A DNA stretch of 64,000 nucleotides, taken from NCBI GenBank assembly GCA_963920635.1, contig OY987304.1:32612365-32676364 (forward strand), given 5' to 3'. Of the stretch, positions 11,761-24,006 are shown one piece after another; positions within the stretch are counted from its first letter, which is position 1; every line of letters starts with the position of its first letter. The stretch comes from Pseudeuparius sepicola (taxonomy: Eukaryota; Arthropoda; Insecta; Coleoptera; Anthribidae). Below the pieces are notes generated by a model. The model saw only the letters and a program-made list of their open reading frames with translations, was not told where the DNA came from and did no database searches. The position numbers were made by a program, and so were the translations under genes.

Positions 11761-13383
11761 ATAAATATCTATTGGAGAATTGTTTGACAAAAATTATATT
11801 TGACAAAATTATTTCAGTTTAGTCGATTTTGTAATAGTATAATGTCACATAGTGAGACTTGTAAATTGCATATTACGTACGAAGGGGAAAGTTACGCACC
11901 ATAGCAGCGAGTGCGTATACATGAGTGCGTAATTGCTTTACTCAAGTCATGTACTTTACCTATGATCACACTTATTAAGATCAAACTACTAATTTAAAAA
12001 ATATCTTTGTTTTGATAGGTTTAAAAGTCTGATTTTTCAATATTTTTGTTTATTTTTGATGGCTGCCTATGGTTTGGCATAATATTATGATTTTGTGGTC
12101 CGTGCGTTTTGCTTACTGTGCTTATACCGTACGATAGTGCTTACAATGTGTAAAGGTCAACTTACATACGAGTATATGTGGTAGGTAGTGCATTGTTTAC
12201 CGTTATCGTTATCGTAGGTAAACACAATATTATTTTATATTTTTTTACGAGGGTGTTTCCACTTAAAAGGGAACACACTGTATACCTATATTGCAACTTG
12301 CATATACCTACATATAATTTTATGAGACACGCGACAATACGTTCTACACATTTGTGGGTATTGCTCTAGTCTAGACGAAAAACGACACGATTAGCTAGAT
12401 AAGTTTTCTTCACATACGAAGGTTGATATTTTGCACGTGTGTATATGTTGTAAGAAGAGCAAAAAATGATCCTGATCTGGTGCACCTTGCGCAATAGGCA
12501 ATACCGGTCCAAATCTAGGATCTAGAGTGTCTGATGTGGAAAATGTCACGAACCGGTCGAAGGCAGCGCTTGATTGATCTATCTAGGCCACGGTAGCCGA
12601 TCAGCGAAATTCGAGCGAATTAGATTTATGGGCACTATCGAGATCGAGCCTTTAGAGATAATTAAATTGTTTTTTGTTTTTGTTTTGCATCCACGATACA
12701 CGCGTGTGCTTGAAATTGCATACGGAAGTCTTATTCAGATCATGATCGACACGTCAAGATGTCCTGCTCCACTCTAAACTGTATTTTTATATAGATAAGG
12801 ATCACAAGTAACTTGCTAACTGCATGCCAAGAAGATAAATTCCCTCAATTTTTACGACATCAAATTACTAAGCTGAAGTTGAGTTTTTGTGTTGACAATG
12901 CCTTAAAATTTTCTCTGCCAAATCTGATTTGTTGCAACAACGATTTCTCGTCCTTATTGAAAGTATCATCATAAAATTACAATAATTATTATTTGTGTAA
13001 AATTACAATACAATATAGCGTTATTCCGTTTGTCACTTTAAGGATCAACTTTGAAATACATAATCATTAGTTAGTAGGCAGAGAAAATATTGAAGCCGGT
13101 GGAGTACTCGGATCGAAAATAATAATCAACAAAACATAAGGCTGACACTGTCCCTGAACTCCCCAAACTAACCAGCTAGTTGTTGAATAACGGATTCTTT
13201 AGCAAATAGACAAGCTTATTAGTTGTCAACATAAGGTTATGTGTGTTCAATTTGATATCTTAGGGCAATCTTCATATACAGTCACAGAAAAAGTATTGTA
13301 CCTATGCAACACGTTTTACAAACGGATTAAAAAAATATTTTACCAGAAAATAAAAGACAAATTTGTAGGAGTGAGGAAATATA
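11761..13383. other. No recognisable gene
   Basis: The DNA is AT-rich. 12470-12780 is less AT-rich and open for 67 codons (12574-12777, +), but the translation has no domain and no splice borders were seen. Nothing else in the stretch could be supported. Confidence 0.4.
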
Positions 13384-14596
13384 CAGGGTGTCCAACTTTA
13401 AAACTGTAAAAATCCGTCAAATCTTAATTTTTGGAGATAGTCGCCTAAACTTTCTTTTGTTTGAAAGGCTTTCAAAAACCGCTTCTTTTGACCTTCCTGC
13501 CATTTTCAAAATGCAAATCCAGGACCGGCTGGGATTTTTTAAAACCCTCGATTTTCACGCAATATTTAAAATCTGACCCCACAGCGTTAATCAGAACACT
13601 CCAAAACCCCTACATACTAAATTTGAATAAAAAATATACAGGGAGTTCCATTCTGCAGGGTGTAAAAGTTTAGCAAAATAGGAATTTTAAAGGCATCTGC
13701 CAAGTCAAGTGTGCCATGGAATCCCCTCAAAACAGTTGAACGAACAATAGGACCACTCAAGGTGTTGGTGTGCAAAGGTCCAATACGAAATATACAGTAT
13801 TGTTACCTGTGCCATCTCAAATTACTGGATTTTTGGAACTTTATACGGGTCAAAAATCGATTATATCAAAACCGCTCCACACACTATAAACGAACTAAAT
13901 TTAAAAAATACAGAAGCCTGCCAGTCAGTAAGTCCATATCAGTTAAAGTGGCTGGTGTGCGACAACAGGAAATGCACAGAAAATGTATCATCTATCTTAT
14001 TAGACAGCGACTTTGTTGAGAAAGGTTTTTTATTTGTTAGTTGGCATTTTGTAAAGAAATACATTACTTTTGTGTTTATCAATATTTTTTAATGATTCCA
14101 GAGCACTCTTGATCCGTATAAGTTTTATAAAATTTGAGAATTTTGAGATGGCTCAGAGAAAAATACCCTGTATATTTTTGTAGTAAATCTTGTCACACCA
14201 ATATTTTGAGTGGTCGTGTTGACCATTCAACTCTTTTGAAGGGATTCCATGGCACACTTGACTCGCCAGATGTCTTTAAAATTCCTATTTTGCTCAACTT
14301 TGACAGCCTACAGAATGGAACTCCCTGTGTTTTGTTCAAATTTAGTATATGGGGGATTTGGGGTGTTCTCATTAACGCTGTAGGGTCAGATTTTAAATAA
14401 AAAAATCGCTAAATGGTTTTCGTGAAAATCGGGGGTATAAAAAAATCGCAGCCGGCCCCAGATTCGCATTTTGAAAATGGCAGGATGGTCAAAAGAAGCG
14501 GTTTTTGAAGGCCTTTCAAACAAAAAAAGTTTAGGTGATTATCTCAAAAATTTAAGATTTTACAGATTTGTAAAGTTTTTAAAGTTGGACACCCTG
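13384..14596. mobile_element. 1.2-kb palindromic foldback, family A core
   Basis: The ends CAGGGTGTCCAACTTTAAA are repeated in inverse at the right and flanked by TATA. The arms are near mirror images; the central non-repeated loop is about 13800-14130. Internal CAGGGAGTTCCATTCTGCAG motifs occur symmetrically (about 13639 and 14325). The core from about 13550 to 14430, loop included, recurs inverted in the element at 33736-34856, but the outer 165 bp differ. The frames inside are hairpin-arm frames without domains. Confidence 0.9.
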
Positions 14597-14880
14597 TATA
14601 GCGCTTAAGGAAATATAGCGCTTGAGAATAAATTTCTCAAGAATAATTTTCGTAATGTGTATTTTTTGTTGATTGATTCATTTTGAACGGGTTTGCTATT
14701 TTCAATAATCGCGAAAGTGACAGCTTCATCTGGAGTGTTTGAGAAAACAAACACATTACGTTTGTTCTCTATAAAGTCAGGCGCGAATATTTCACCTTTT
14801 TAGCACTGGGTTATTTCCTCAATATGTGTCATAAATTTAAACAGAGGTCTAATAAACAGATTAACAATATAAAAATTATA

Positions 14881-16296
14881 CAGGGTGATTCAGTTTTATT
14901 CTTGGACTCTTCAACACGTGATAGAAAACCAAAAAATAACCACACTTTCGTGTATAAACTATAGTTAGTTTATAAGGCCTTATAAAAAAGTTACAGGGTG
15001 TTAAAGTTGTAAAAAATTTTAAGTATGTAAAGTAAAAAATATATGGACTTTATTCCTTTACTCAATGACTTAATTGAATATTTACCAAACTAGTTGAGAT
15101 ATTTAAATCATATTTGGTGCACGTTATAACGGCATGGATTAACATAAAACCTGTCAATATCAAACACCTCGAACAACTAGTGGCGAAATGTGTAATAATA
15201 ATAAAATTGTTTTCTTGAAATCGGCATTAAAATGTCCCAAAATCGTCATTAAAAGCACAGAAATCGTACAATAATGTAGCCCATTATCATTATGCTTGTG
15301 CTAGGTAGAGCGATCGGTAAAGTCAAGCAACGCCGCGCGTAGTCGGTTCGTGGACGGGTGATCACTTATTATTATTTTCTTGCCTAATAAAACATTTTTT
15401 TTCCGATTTCAAGAAAAATATAATATGTACCTCGGCACTGAAGTTCTTTTTATGACTCATGTGGTTTATTTGCCTCGGCCAGAGGCCTCAGCAACTAAAC
15501 TCCACATGAGTCATAAAAAGTTGAACTTCAGTGCCTTGGTACATAAATAACTATTTTAGAAAAAAATGAATCGCCTTAAAATGTATTCAATTTTTTATAT
15601 AAATTTTAATTGTAAACAAAAAACATTCTCTTGTCATGGTTTCATGGCAAATTTGATTTTTTGTATTATTTCTGGGTATTTCTGAAAAATTATCTGAAAA
15701 ATTTGCTCCATAAATAAAGTAACTTTTTTCAATAAACTTAATTAAAATAAAATAATTCATATAAGTAATGTTACGCTCAGTATCTTGGAAAGTAAAACCT
15801 TGAATGGGTAAGTTTATTGGGAAAAGTTAGTGTATTTAAAGTAATAAACACATTTTATCTACTTTGAGTCTTCTTCCTACTTATGGAGATTTTCAGAAAT
15901 ACCCCGAAATAATACGAAAAAATCAAATTTGCTATGAAACCATGATAGATATGAAAAATGCTAAGAAAACGTTTTTGTTTACAATTAGAAGTTACATTAG
16001 AATTTGAATACATTTTGTTGCTGTAGAGAGATTCATTTTTTTCTAAAAACTATTTTATTAATTACAAACAGGTGTTTGATATTAACAGGTTTTATGCTAA
16101 CCCATGCCGTTATAACGTGCACCAAACATGACCTAAATATCTCAACTAGTTTGGTAAATATTCAATAAGATCCCCATATTTTTTCCAACTTTAACACCCT
16201 GTAACTTTTTTATTAGGCCTTAAAAAGATATAGTTTACACGAGAAAGTGCAGTTATCACCTGTTGAAGTGTCCCAGAATAAAACTGAATCACCCTG
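14881..16296. mobile_element. 1.4-kb palindromic foldback, family B
   Basis: The ends CAGGGTGATTCAGTTTTATT are inverted at the right, with TATA outside. A second CAGGGTGTTAAAGTT pair lies inside both arms (about 14993 and 16203). Family B also occupies 24007-25159, sharing blocks such as CTCAACTAGTTTGGTAAATA. A separate small hairpin (15427-15542) sits near the centre. No transposase. Confidence 0.88.
15427..15542. repeat. Small hairpin nested in the family B foldback
   Basis: GTACCTCGGCACTGAAGTTC and TTTTTATGACTCATGTGG on the left pair with CCACATGAGTCATAAAAA and GAACTTCAGTGCCTTGGTAC on the right, giving a stem of about 40 bp and a loop of about 35 bp. The corresponding sequence was not seen in the other family B copy at 24.0 kb, so it is probably a later insertion. 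Confidence 0.75.
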
Positions 16297-18295
16297 TATA
16301 AAGTGTAATATACAACGTCTAATAATCTGAAACATAATTTTCACTAGTAATCGCCCTAGTGCTTGAATTATTGCCGCAGTACACGAATTTTTTGAAAATT
16401 ATCACGAGTCGGGTAGCGACGAGAAATACCTAATTTTCTTAAGAAATTAGTGTTAGAGAAAAATTTCCGGATATTAATTCAAGAACGTGGGGGATTCGGT
16501 AAGAAAATTCCATACCTACACGTAAATTAAACGAAATTATTATCAAAATTTTGTTGAGTATACATAGGTATGTTACAATGTCACATTATAATAATGACAT
16601 CTGTCAAGAAATTTCCGCTGTAATCACCTCCTGCTGCCTAGAGCAAGTGAGAATATATCCGGAAATTTTTTGGGTTGCCATGACAACGAAGCAAAAAACG
16701 AGCCTCTGATTGGTCAATAAAGGTAGGTATGGAATTTTCAGCTAAAGAATTTAGAACAGTGCAAAACCAGCCGATTTTGGCAAGTCTCTGTGTGTATAGA
16801 GTAGATTCGTAGTTGCCAAGCAACGATCGGTTCTTCTGAATTTATCGCTATGGTCTACAGGCCGAGAATCTTTTCATCATCCACCTGTGAACGCTAATTT
16901 TGTTGAGCCGAAAACGTTGCGTTGGTAATAGACGTATTAAAGACGCAAAAAAAATTTTAGCAAAGAAAGTCTGCCAAATTCCGCTTCTGAAACATTACCT
17001 TTGTGTGATCCTAATATATATCCAAAAATATATGAACTTTTGAAAATTCTGTGTACACTGCCTGTAAGGGTAGCCTCGGCGAAATAGACCGGGAGATAGT
17101 GACAGATTTTTGGACGTGATTTGACTCAGTATGCCTTGCAAAGGGCATTATGTGGCACATATTCTCACAATAATAAGGTATGAATCAGAGAGTCATCCTG
17201 GGTTCTTCATGTGAAAAACTGAGTTTTCAATTATTCGAAAAATATGCGTTTTGATATGATTTTATACAGGCTGCCATGTTTTTTATAATGAAGTTCAAAT
17301 AGAAAATTCCTCGGAAAACCATAGGCATCCGTTAGGGTGGGTCCAAAGGGCTATTATTGCCACGTGATCTTGTATTTTAATAATTAATTTTTCATCTTTA
17401 AAAAGACTCAAATCTTGGTTGAGGTCCACTATGGGACAAGAGAGGCTTGTAGGGTTGACGCTTTTACATATTCACAGGGATATAAAACCTTGCCCTGAAG
17501 TAGTACTAAACAGATTTGCCAATAATAGTAACAAAAGGATTTTAGATTTAGTTCTATAAAAACTGGTTTATGTGTGGATATATTTTTTATATTTGGACTG
17601 ATTTTTTTTAGTTTATAAATGTTTTTTTAAGAGTAGATTTCGACTGATTTTTTTTCTTGTTATTTTTTTGTTTTGATTCTGTTTTCATCAAAGAAAAAGT
17701 ATATATTTTATTCTTATATTTTTTATCATTTTTTATTTTGAGTTTGTTTCATTGTTCTTTGTTTTAAGTATATAGTACCTATACATATTGTTATTCAATA
17801 TATTACTAATGTTCGTTTTATTTGGCTTTATAACAGTCTTTACTTATGCATACCTACCCCTACCCACCTATAAAATCGCAATAAAACCTAATAATTGGGA
17901 ACAGACGAACTATAAATATTAGGTATTACCATTACCCCCCCCCCCCCCCGGAAGAAAAAGCTATCTACGCCCTTGCATGCCCGGACCTTGTTGTCAGATT
18001 GTGCATATTTTCCCTATTGATATAAACCAAGTTCTCGGCCTTTAAATTATTTCAACACCATACTCCATTCATAAATCGTAAACTAATCTAGGTACTTATT
18101 GATCGTCATATTTGAGCACCATGCCGGGCTATATCTTCTTTAAGAAAATAATGCGCCAGCTCCATGGCAGACCGCTCGACGAAAGAGAATCGGCAACGGC
18201 GTCCCCAGCAGCAGCTGTAATCGGCTTTGGAAGAATTCTACACATACGGTGTATTACCGAGACATCTAACAAAAATCGGTAGCAAATAGATATAG
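16297..18295. other. No gene; contains one element fragment and a C15 tract
   Basis: 17081-17345 is a one-sided, diverged copy of the element at 35884-36303 (shared GACAGATTTTTGGACGTGAT, TTCTCACAATAATAAGG, and CGGAAAACCATAGGC in the opposite arm). A run of 15 C lies at 17935-17949. A T-rich stretch covers 17560-17780. No exon or RNA gene was supported. Confidence 0.5.
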
Positions 18296-18428
18296 TAAAC
18301 TCTGTTCAACGAAAGTTCATACCTACGTTACAACTCCCGTCCTTGTCTTACGCATGAATAATACGATGGTTATCGGTCGTACATTGACGAGTCAGACAAG
18401 GACGGGAATATTTGTTGAACAGAGTTTA
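18296..18428. mobile_element. 133-bp MITE with AAACTCTGTTCAAC ends
   Basis: TAAACTCTGTTCAACGAA on the left is mirrored by TTGTTGAACAGAGTTTA on the right. An inner pair, CCCGTCCTTGTCT and AGACAAGGACGGG, extends the stem. A second, diverged copy lies at 57500-57655, where GTAAGACAAGGGCGGGAGTT is recognisable. Confidence 0.8.
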
Positions 18429-18460
18429 TATATTTCTGTGCAAAATAAACCCGTACAAAA

Positions 18461-18697
18461 TTGTCCTTAAGAGGGCCTGTCGGTTCAGTATCCACTATAC
18501 TCAATTTCTTTGACTCATGTGAAAAAATTCAAAAAGGTATACCAACTTGTACTTTTCCTTCCTTTTTAAAATGGTTTTTCTTAAGAAAATGTATGGAAAT
18601 ATGCCATGTAGGTAAACTTGTCGACTTAAAGGGACATAACAAACAAGCAATATATTTTCAGACGCGGAACCATCGCCCGTCAAAAGTGACCAAATGA
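18461..18697 (+). repeat. Dispersed repeat segment shared with 41.7-42.1 kb
   Basis: Bases 18585-18650 resemble 42005-42065: AAACTTGTC then TTAAAGGGACATAA are shared, preceded by related GGAAAT and CATGTA stretches. Both lie in open frames, reading (C/G)KLV(K/D)LKGHN. It may be a repeat or a fragment of an unrecognised coding family. There is no support for an intact gene here. Confidence 0.4.
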
Positions 18698-18780
18698 ATA
18701 TTCAAAACCCGGCCACAAAAGGCCCATTTCACTTTTCGTACACATTGCGAAATTGTTACCTATAGCAGCGCAATCTTTAT

Positions 18781-18968
18781 AACCCATAATTTTGTTACAT
18801 TATAAAATTGTGTATGATATAAAAGCTTGTCGCGAGATTTTCGTGTGTAAATTTCTTTTATGGAAAAATATATTTTCTAGTTAGAATTACTTTCAAGATA
18901 TATATATATATTCTCGCGACAAGCTTTAATATCATATACAATTTTATAATGTAACAAAATTATGGGTT
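18781..18968. mobile_element. 188-bp hairpin MITE
   Basis: The left arm 18781-18838 (ends AACCCATAATTTTGTTACAT; contains AAGCTTGTCGCGAG) is almost perfectly mirrored at 18911-18968. A loop of about 70 bp contains (AT)n. The AAGCTTGT motif also occurs at the margins of the neighbouring 19.0-19.6 kb and 38.0-38.6 kb repeats, so the hairpin may belong to the same composite. Confidence 0.85.
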
Positions 18969-19019
18969 TGCTTTGGTTTGAATTGTTTGATTATTTTCTT
19001 CTTTTTAGAGCATTTAGGT

Positions 19020-19575
19020 AAATAAAAGCTTATTTTTAAAAATATGTTTTTATTAATAATTTTATTTTCAACTTTTTCGTTCTACTCTTCAAGCCTTTTC
19101 ATTTAATGCCCATATTAAGGGAAAAGAAAATGTAATCCGCCGTGTTGGAGCGGCGGCCTTATTGAATTTAGTGTGATGTCACTAACTCTATCTTTTTCCA
19201 CTCTTCAAGCCCTTTCTATTGATAACCATATTAAGGGGTTGACAAAAAAATACATTATCCGCCATCTTAGAGGGGCGGCCATATTGAATTTGGTGTGATG
19301 TCACTAACTTTATCGTTTTCTATTCTTCAAGCCCTTTTATTTGATACCCATATTAAGGGGGTTGACAAAAAATACATCATCCGCCATCTTGTGGCGACGG
19401 CCATTTTGAAAGTATTACAATATTGAGTATTGTATATTGTATTGTCACCGGAAGTAAAGGTGTATGCAAAATTTCAGCTCAATCGAATGTCAGGAAGTGG
19501 TTCTAATTCAGCTTGCAAGATTTGACCTAAACATTAAACATACATACATTGCAAGTTAAATAAAAGCTTGTAAAA
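19020..19575. repeat. Dispersed repeat with three internal ~119-bp tandem units
   Basis: Starts AAATAAAAGCTTATTTTT and ends GTTAAATAAAAGCTTGT. In between are three tandem units (near 19076, 19195 and 19315) sharing CTCTTCAAGCCCTTT, CCATATTAAGGGG, ATCCGCCAT and GCGGCCAT, then a unique 3' part (GCAAAATTTCAGCTCAA). A copy at 38.0-38.6/40.47-40.61 kb has one unit and is split by another element. No coding capacity; class uncertain (Helitron-like or another non-autonomous element). Confidence 0.75.
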
Positions 19576-19789
19576 AAACGAAATTGTGGGATGCAGGCCA
19601 ATTTTTTCACATATTTTGACATAATGATGTTTTTAACATTAAACCCCATGTTGTTGAAGTTTGTAGAAAAAGTAGATTGTTGAGTAAAAATCTGTGGTCG
19701 GACTTCCATTTACTTGATTTATTTCAATACAAATCTCTGATCGTTTTCGAGTGAAAAATTTTTCACTACAATTTGCCCGAGGTTCCCAC

Positions 19790-20090
19790 TCACCCACAAC
19801 ATATTCCCCGCCCACGACGAAAGCTTGCTGCCTACCAGGCCCGCCAGATGACCGGATGTCTCCGCGCTGACCGCACGTCCGCCGCAGCTTTTTTCCGCCT
19901 CCGGCACACGGGCCGGTCGCCGCCGCCGCAAAAAAGTGCGCGCGGATTTACGGCCGTCATTCTGGATTGTGGGGCCGCCGGTTACTCCAACGGTGATCGA
20001 CCTTTATTAGAGCAACCCGGAACGGCCTTTATATCGGACAGAGGCGTGCGCGGTTTAAGATGTCCAAAAAACGGGGGGAGGGGCACTTAA
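19790..20090. other. GC-rich island, no gene recognised
   Basis: A CpG-rich block in AT-rich DNA, open in several frames but with no domain, start context or splice borders. It contains motifs of the Hox/Cdx type (TTTACGGCC, CCTTTATTAG, GGCCTTTATA). Candidate conserved enhancer or promoter; this rests on composition and short motifs only. Confidence 0.3.
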
Positions 20091-20430
20091 AGAAGGTTCC
20101 CAACAACGTGCATAAAAAGGGAATGTAAGGAAGGACAGAGGTCCTATACTTGCCAATGTACTCATGCCGATCATTTCGCATGCATGCGCCCCCTGGCAAT
20201 ATATGGCAAACTGACAATGTCGTATTTTTAAAGTCACTTGAAACCAAAGTCTATGTATGGACTTTGACTTGAAACAGCAAAAAACTCTAATTTTCGTCAC
20301 AAAAAGAATATAGGACATAAGCGTCAAGCGTCACGCAGTTTTCAAAAATATACATATTCTACAAGCAGTAATATTAATATCTCACTTTTAAGGTTGGCGT
20401 CAAACACAACGTAAAGGTTAATGCAATATA

Positions 20431-20700
20431 CAGGGTGATTCACTTTTAAATACCGAAAATTTAGGAATCAATAGAACATAAAATGTGAGTTTCCTATATA
20501 AACTTAGTTCGTTTGGGCCTTAGCTTTCAAGATACAGGGTGGTCAAGTTTTGAAAATAAAATGGTTTTATTTTTTTTCTACGTAAATATTAGAGATGTCA
20601 AAACTAAATTTAGTAAACAAAATAAGCGAATATAGGATTGTAAAAGTACAAAATATCACGTTTTAAAATTTACCAGTGGCGGAGATATGGATACTTGGTA
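20431..20700. mobile_element. One-sided CAGGGTGATTCAC element end
   Basis: CAGGGTGATTCACTTTTAAA (20431) preceded by TATA looks like the left end of a family B-type element. An internal CAGGGTGGTCAAG lies at about 20534, and CCAGTGGCGGAGA(T/A) near 20670 also occurs in the 24.0-25.2 kb copy. No matching right end was found, so it is truncated. 20100-20430 holds nothing supportable. Confidence 0.55.
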
Positions 20701-21026
20701 TGGTAAAATATAAACATATTACGAGGAAACTCTCCCAAAAAAACATACATAAAGACACAAATTCGTAGTTGCAACAGACTGTATCCATCATATATCTAAT
20801 ATTTCAACGACCCTCCTTCACTATTCGACTTTAATAGCCAAGAATTCTCCCCAGATTCCCCAAATAGAGCCAACAGCCTAACTTCTTATAAGCAAACTCC
20901 ACTATTCGCTTTACACTACAACTTCAAGTTAAAAAAAGGCTTCTTCTTCTTCAAAATGCCATTACCAACCGAGGCCAAATATCTCAATACATATACAGAG
21001 TTAAGTAAAGTTTTGTTTATAATATT

Positions 21027-21902
21027 CTTGTGGGAAAAGTCTGTCACACTAATTTTATCTCTATCTTAAGTATATATTACTTATACAGGGCGAGCAAAAA
21101 AGTACGGAGGGGTGCTTATATTTCCTGAAATATGCGTTATTAAAAAATGTTTTAATAACAGTTTTTAGGTCACAAACTGGCGACATTATTTTTTCATGAT
21201 GTAAACAATTCCGTTGCTATGGCAACCAGCTTTTTTTTTAATCGCATGATTTGATTTTCTGTTCATTTTTGGAAACACCGTCTCTTTCTGTATACGTTAG
21301 TATACAATTTTAATAGGGTTCCATAAGAAAAAATTAACTTTTCTAAAAATCAACTCCTTCGGTTGTATACTTCAATAATCCAGTTCTTATCAAGTTAGCC
21401 CTGGAAAGCAAATGAAACTTCAATACAAAACTTGAATACAAATAAATTAATAATGATAATAATACTTGTGGGAAAAGTCTCTCACACTAATTTTATCTCT
21501 ATCTTAAGTATATATATATTACTTATACAGGGCGAGCAAAAAAGTACGGAGGGGTGCTTATATTTCCTGAAATATGCGTTATTAAAAAATGTTTTAATAA
21601 CAGTTTTTAGGTCACAAACTGGCGACATTATTTTTTCATGATGCAAACAATTCAGTTGCTATGGCAACCAGCTTTTTTTTAATCGCATGATATGAATTTC
21701 TGTTCATTTTTGGAAACACCGTCTCTTTCTGTATACGTTAGTATACAATTTTAATAGGGTTCCATAAGAAAAAATTAACTTTTCTAAAAATCAACTCCTT
21801 CGGTTGTACTTCAATAATCCAGTTCTTATCCAGTTAGCCCTGGAAAGCAAATGAAACTTCAATACAAAACTTGAATACAAATAAATTAATAATGATAATA
21901 CT
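21027..21902. repeat. 438-bp tandem duplication with an internal CAGGGCGAGC end
   Basis: Units at 21027-21464 and 21465-21902 are nearly identical. Differences are small: an extra TATA, CTGTCACAC versus CTCTCACAC, and a few substitutions. Each unit contains TATACAGGGCGAGCAAAAAAG, which looks like one end of a CAGGG-class element without a partner. Frames inside are duplicated by the repeat itself. Recent segmental duplication. Confidence 0.93.
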
Positions 21903-22240
21903 AAGAACTGTTAATGTCATAAATGTTGAAAAGGTTGCCCATTATTACCACTGCACTGGAGTTGCCGTTCAAAAGAATTAACACCTGTCTTTGTAAACTA
22001 CATTCTAGACATTGACATTTCATTTTCATGTTAGTACAGAATTTGTTTTCTTATCAAATTATATATTCCTAAAATATAATCTGCACAAGTCGTAGATTAG
22101 CCAATAGTGGACCTCAACGAATAGTGGACCTCAATATCAAAGCGTTTGGAAAATATTAAGCTTAAAAGTTGGAGTCAATTTGACATCTGTCGTTAAGGAA
22201 CTTTCTGTCCTGAATGTATTTTGTGTCATGTTAGTATATA

Positions 22241-22880
22241 CAGGGTGTTTCAGAAAAACCTGGCATAACTTGTGAAGCAAACAGAACTTATTCAAAAGAT
22301 AAAAATTAAATTCTTATTAACCATGTGCCCATCGTTTTTAGGTTCTTAGTAACAAGGCGTCGAAGTTTACTTTTTAAAATTGAATATTGTCCTATACTAG
22401 GTACATTATTGAAATTTGGGACCGCGGAATGGAAAATAAGCTGAAAATGTCCATTTCGACGTATCTCACAGGGCGCCACATGTGCTATTTTTGGATCCTG
22501 CTTTTACCACTCCTACGTTTTGAGTGTAGTCTTGTTTCATGACCAAACCAATGAGATTTTGACCAATGTCCATTTGGAATTTTTTCATCATTTAGAATGC
22601 GGTGGGTGAAGATTGTATGTTTTCAATGTTGGAGTAACATGTGTCTTGGAACACGTTTTGCCAATTTCAACGCAAACGGTTGATTTTATCGTTATGAAAC
22701 AAGAGTAAACTTTTGTTGCGAAAAGAAAAGATGTACTAAAATCATGGACCTGCAAGACCAAAAAGATAACCTCAAAAAAGTTACGAGTAAAAACACGCTC
22801 CAAAAATAGCGCAAGTGGCGCCCTCTGTGTGATACGCAGAAATAGAGATTTTCAGATTATTTTCCATCACAAAAAACGCA
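22241..22880. mobile_element. Foldback element, family C core, right end lost
   Basis: Begins CAGGGTGTTTCAGAAAAACC after TATA. From 22414 it follows the family C core, with AATAAGCTGAAAATGTC on the left mirrored near 22830-22870. This core is shared with 32644-33730 and 46345-47249, but those have the outer end CAGGG(T/G)GTCCGGTAAGTA. No right terminal CCCTG was found, so the element is truncated or recombined. Confidence 0.75.
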
Positions 22881-23245
22881 GCAGTACGAGTACATTAGTT
22901 CCAGTGCAATAGATTATTGCATTGCGAGATTGCGAGTTTTCCTTACAAATTGATTTCTACAACCCGTTAGAGAAGTTAAAGATTAGGTTTCCCTGATAAT
23001 TTTTTAGTCTTTAAATTACCCAAACTTTGCACTTTCGTGAATATTCAGGATGTCCATAAGTTTAGTTTCTTTAATGTTCCTATTCCTAATCTTTTTATGT
23101 TACCCCTAAGTGTTGCTGCGTTTAAGTAACTCCAATCTCCAAACTGCGTCAGACCAATGTCAATAACAATAATTTTAAAAACTCGATTTTGCCGCAAGTG
23201 AACTTCGGTACTTCTACATGAAATGACATCTTTTAAGTACAAAGT

Positions 23246-23440
23246 TTGTTAACAAATTTCCGCCGCCGCCCATGGGATGCAGGCTGCCCCCGTGCGAGGC
23301 GGCCCCGGCCACCCAACAGAAGAAGAAGAATGGCGTCCGGTCGTCGGCGCCCTGCAACCTTCGCCTTTTTCTCCCGAGAAGCCGGTTGCTCTGGCTCGGC
23401 GAACCCGTCCCTCCTTGCGCTCTTATTAGCCGCTTATTAA
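23246..23440. other. GC-rich island, coding status unclear
   Basis: A 190-bp GC-rich block, open on the + strand for 64-66 codons in two frames (an ATG at 23272). No domain was recognised. It starts sharply at CGCCGCCGCC and ends at a GCTTATTAAAG. A small exon or a conserved non-coding element are both possible. Confidence 0.3.
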
Positions 23441-23678
23441 AGTCTCACACAGTGGCGGTCATATTCGTTTGATGAAGTGAGGTGCTCCATTGAGAGTCAA
23501 TGGAGGAAAGTGAAGAAGAAGTACCCAACTATAATAATACAAAACGAAGAAATATAGACCGGCCAGAGGGAATTCTTTGAATAGGAAAAAATGTCAGGTC
23601 GCATGAGATAAAGCCAGGATTTCGAATAACTTACATGAGATGCGAGTGTCATGGTATTTTGAAAAAGTTTGTGGTATA

Positions 23679-23930
23679 CAGGATGATTTTTTAGGACTAC
23701 GACCGCGATTTTCTGGCTTATTTTGCGCCCTACAGAAAAACGTACGGAAAAAAAATGTGGCAATTTTGGCCAGCTAAGAAAAATAAATCGGCATCCATGA
23801 CCAACTTATCGCGCAATATTAAAAACCTCAAACTGAGTAAAACTATTAATAGCTCTGTTTCTTACATTTTTTTGTAGGGCGCAAAATAAGCGAGAAAGTC
23901 GCGGTGCTAGTTTTAAAAAAATCATCCTCT
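23679..23930. mobile_element. 252-bp hairpin, family D (CAGGATGATTTTT ends)
   Basis: CAGGATGATTTTTTAGGAC (left, after TATA) pairs with TAAAAAAATCATCCTCTATA (right). The arms include GCGATTTTCTGGCTTATTTTGCGC and its mirror. The same family makes up 40622-41442, and a lone arm lies at 35383-35445. Confidence 0.85.
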
Positions 23931-24006
23931 ATAGATGTAAGTGACGCTGCCTAGAAGTACCACTAAATTTGACTCAAAAATATATTTGAGATCATTTTCT
24001 TATTTA

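Noticed and set aside
13711..14019. 102-codon frame inside the family A foldback
   Set aside because: Not preserved in the second copy at 33.7-34.9 kb and without a transposase motif.
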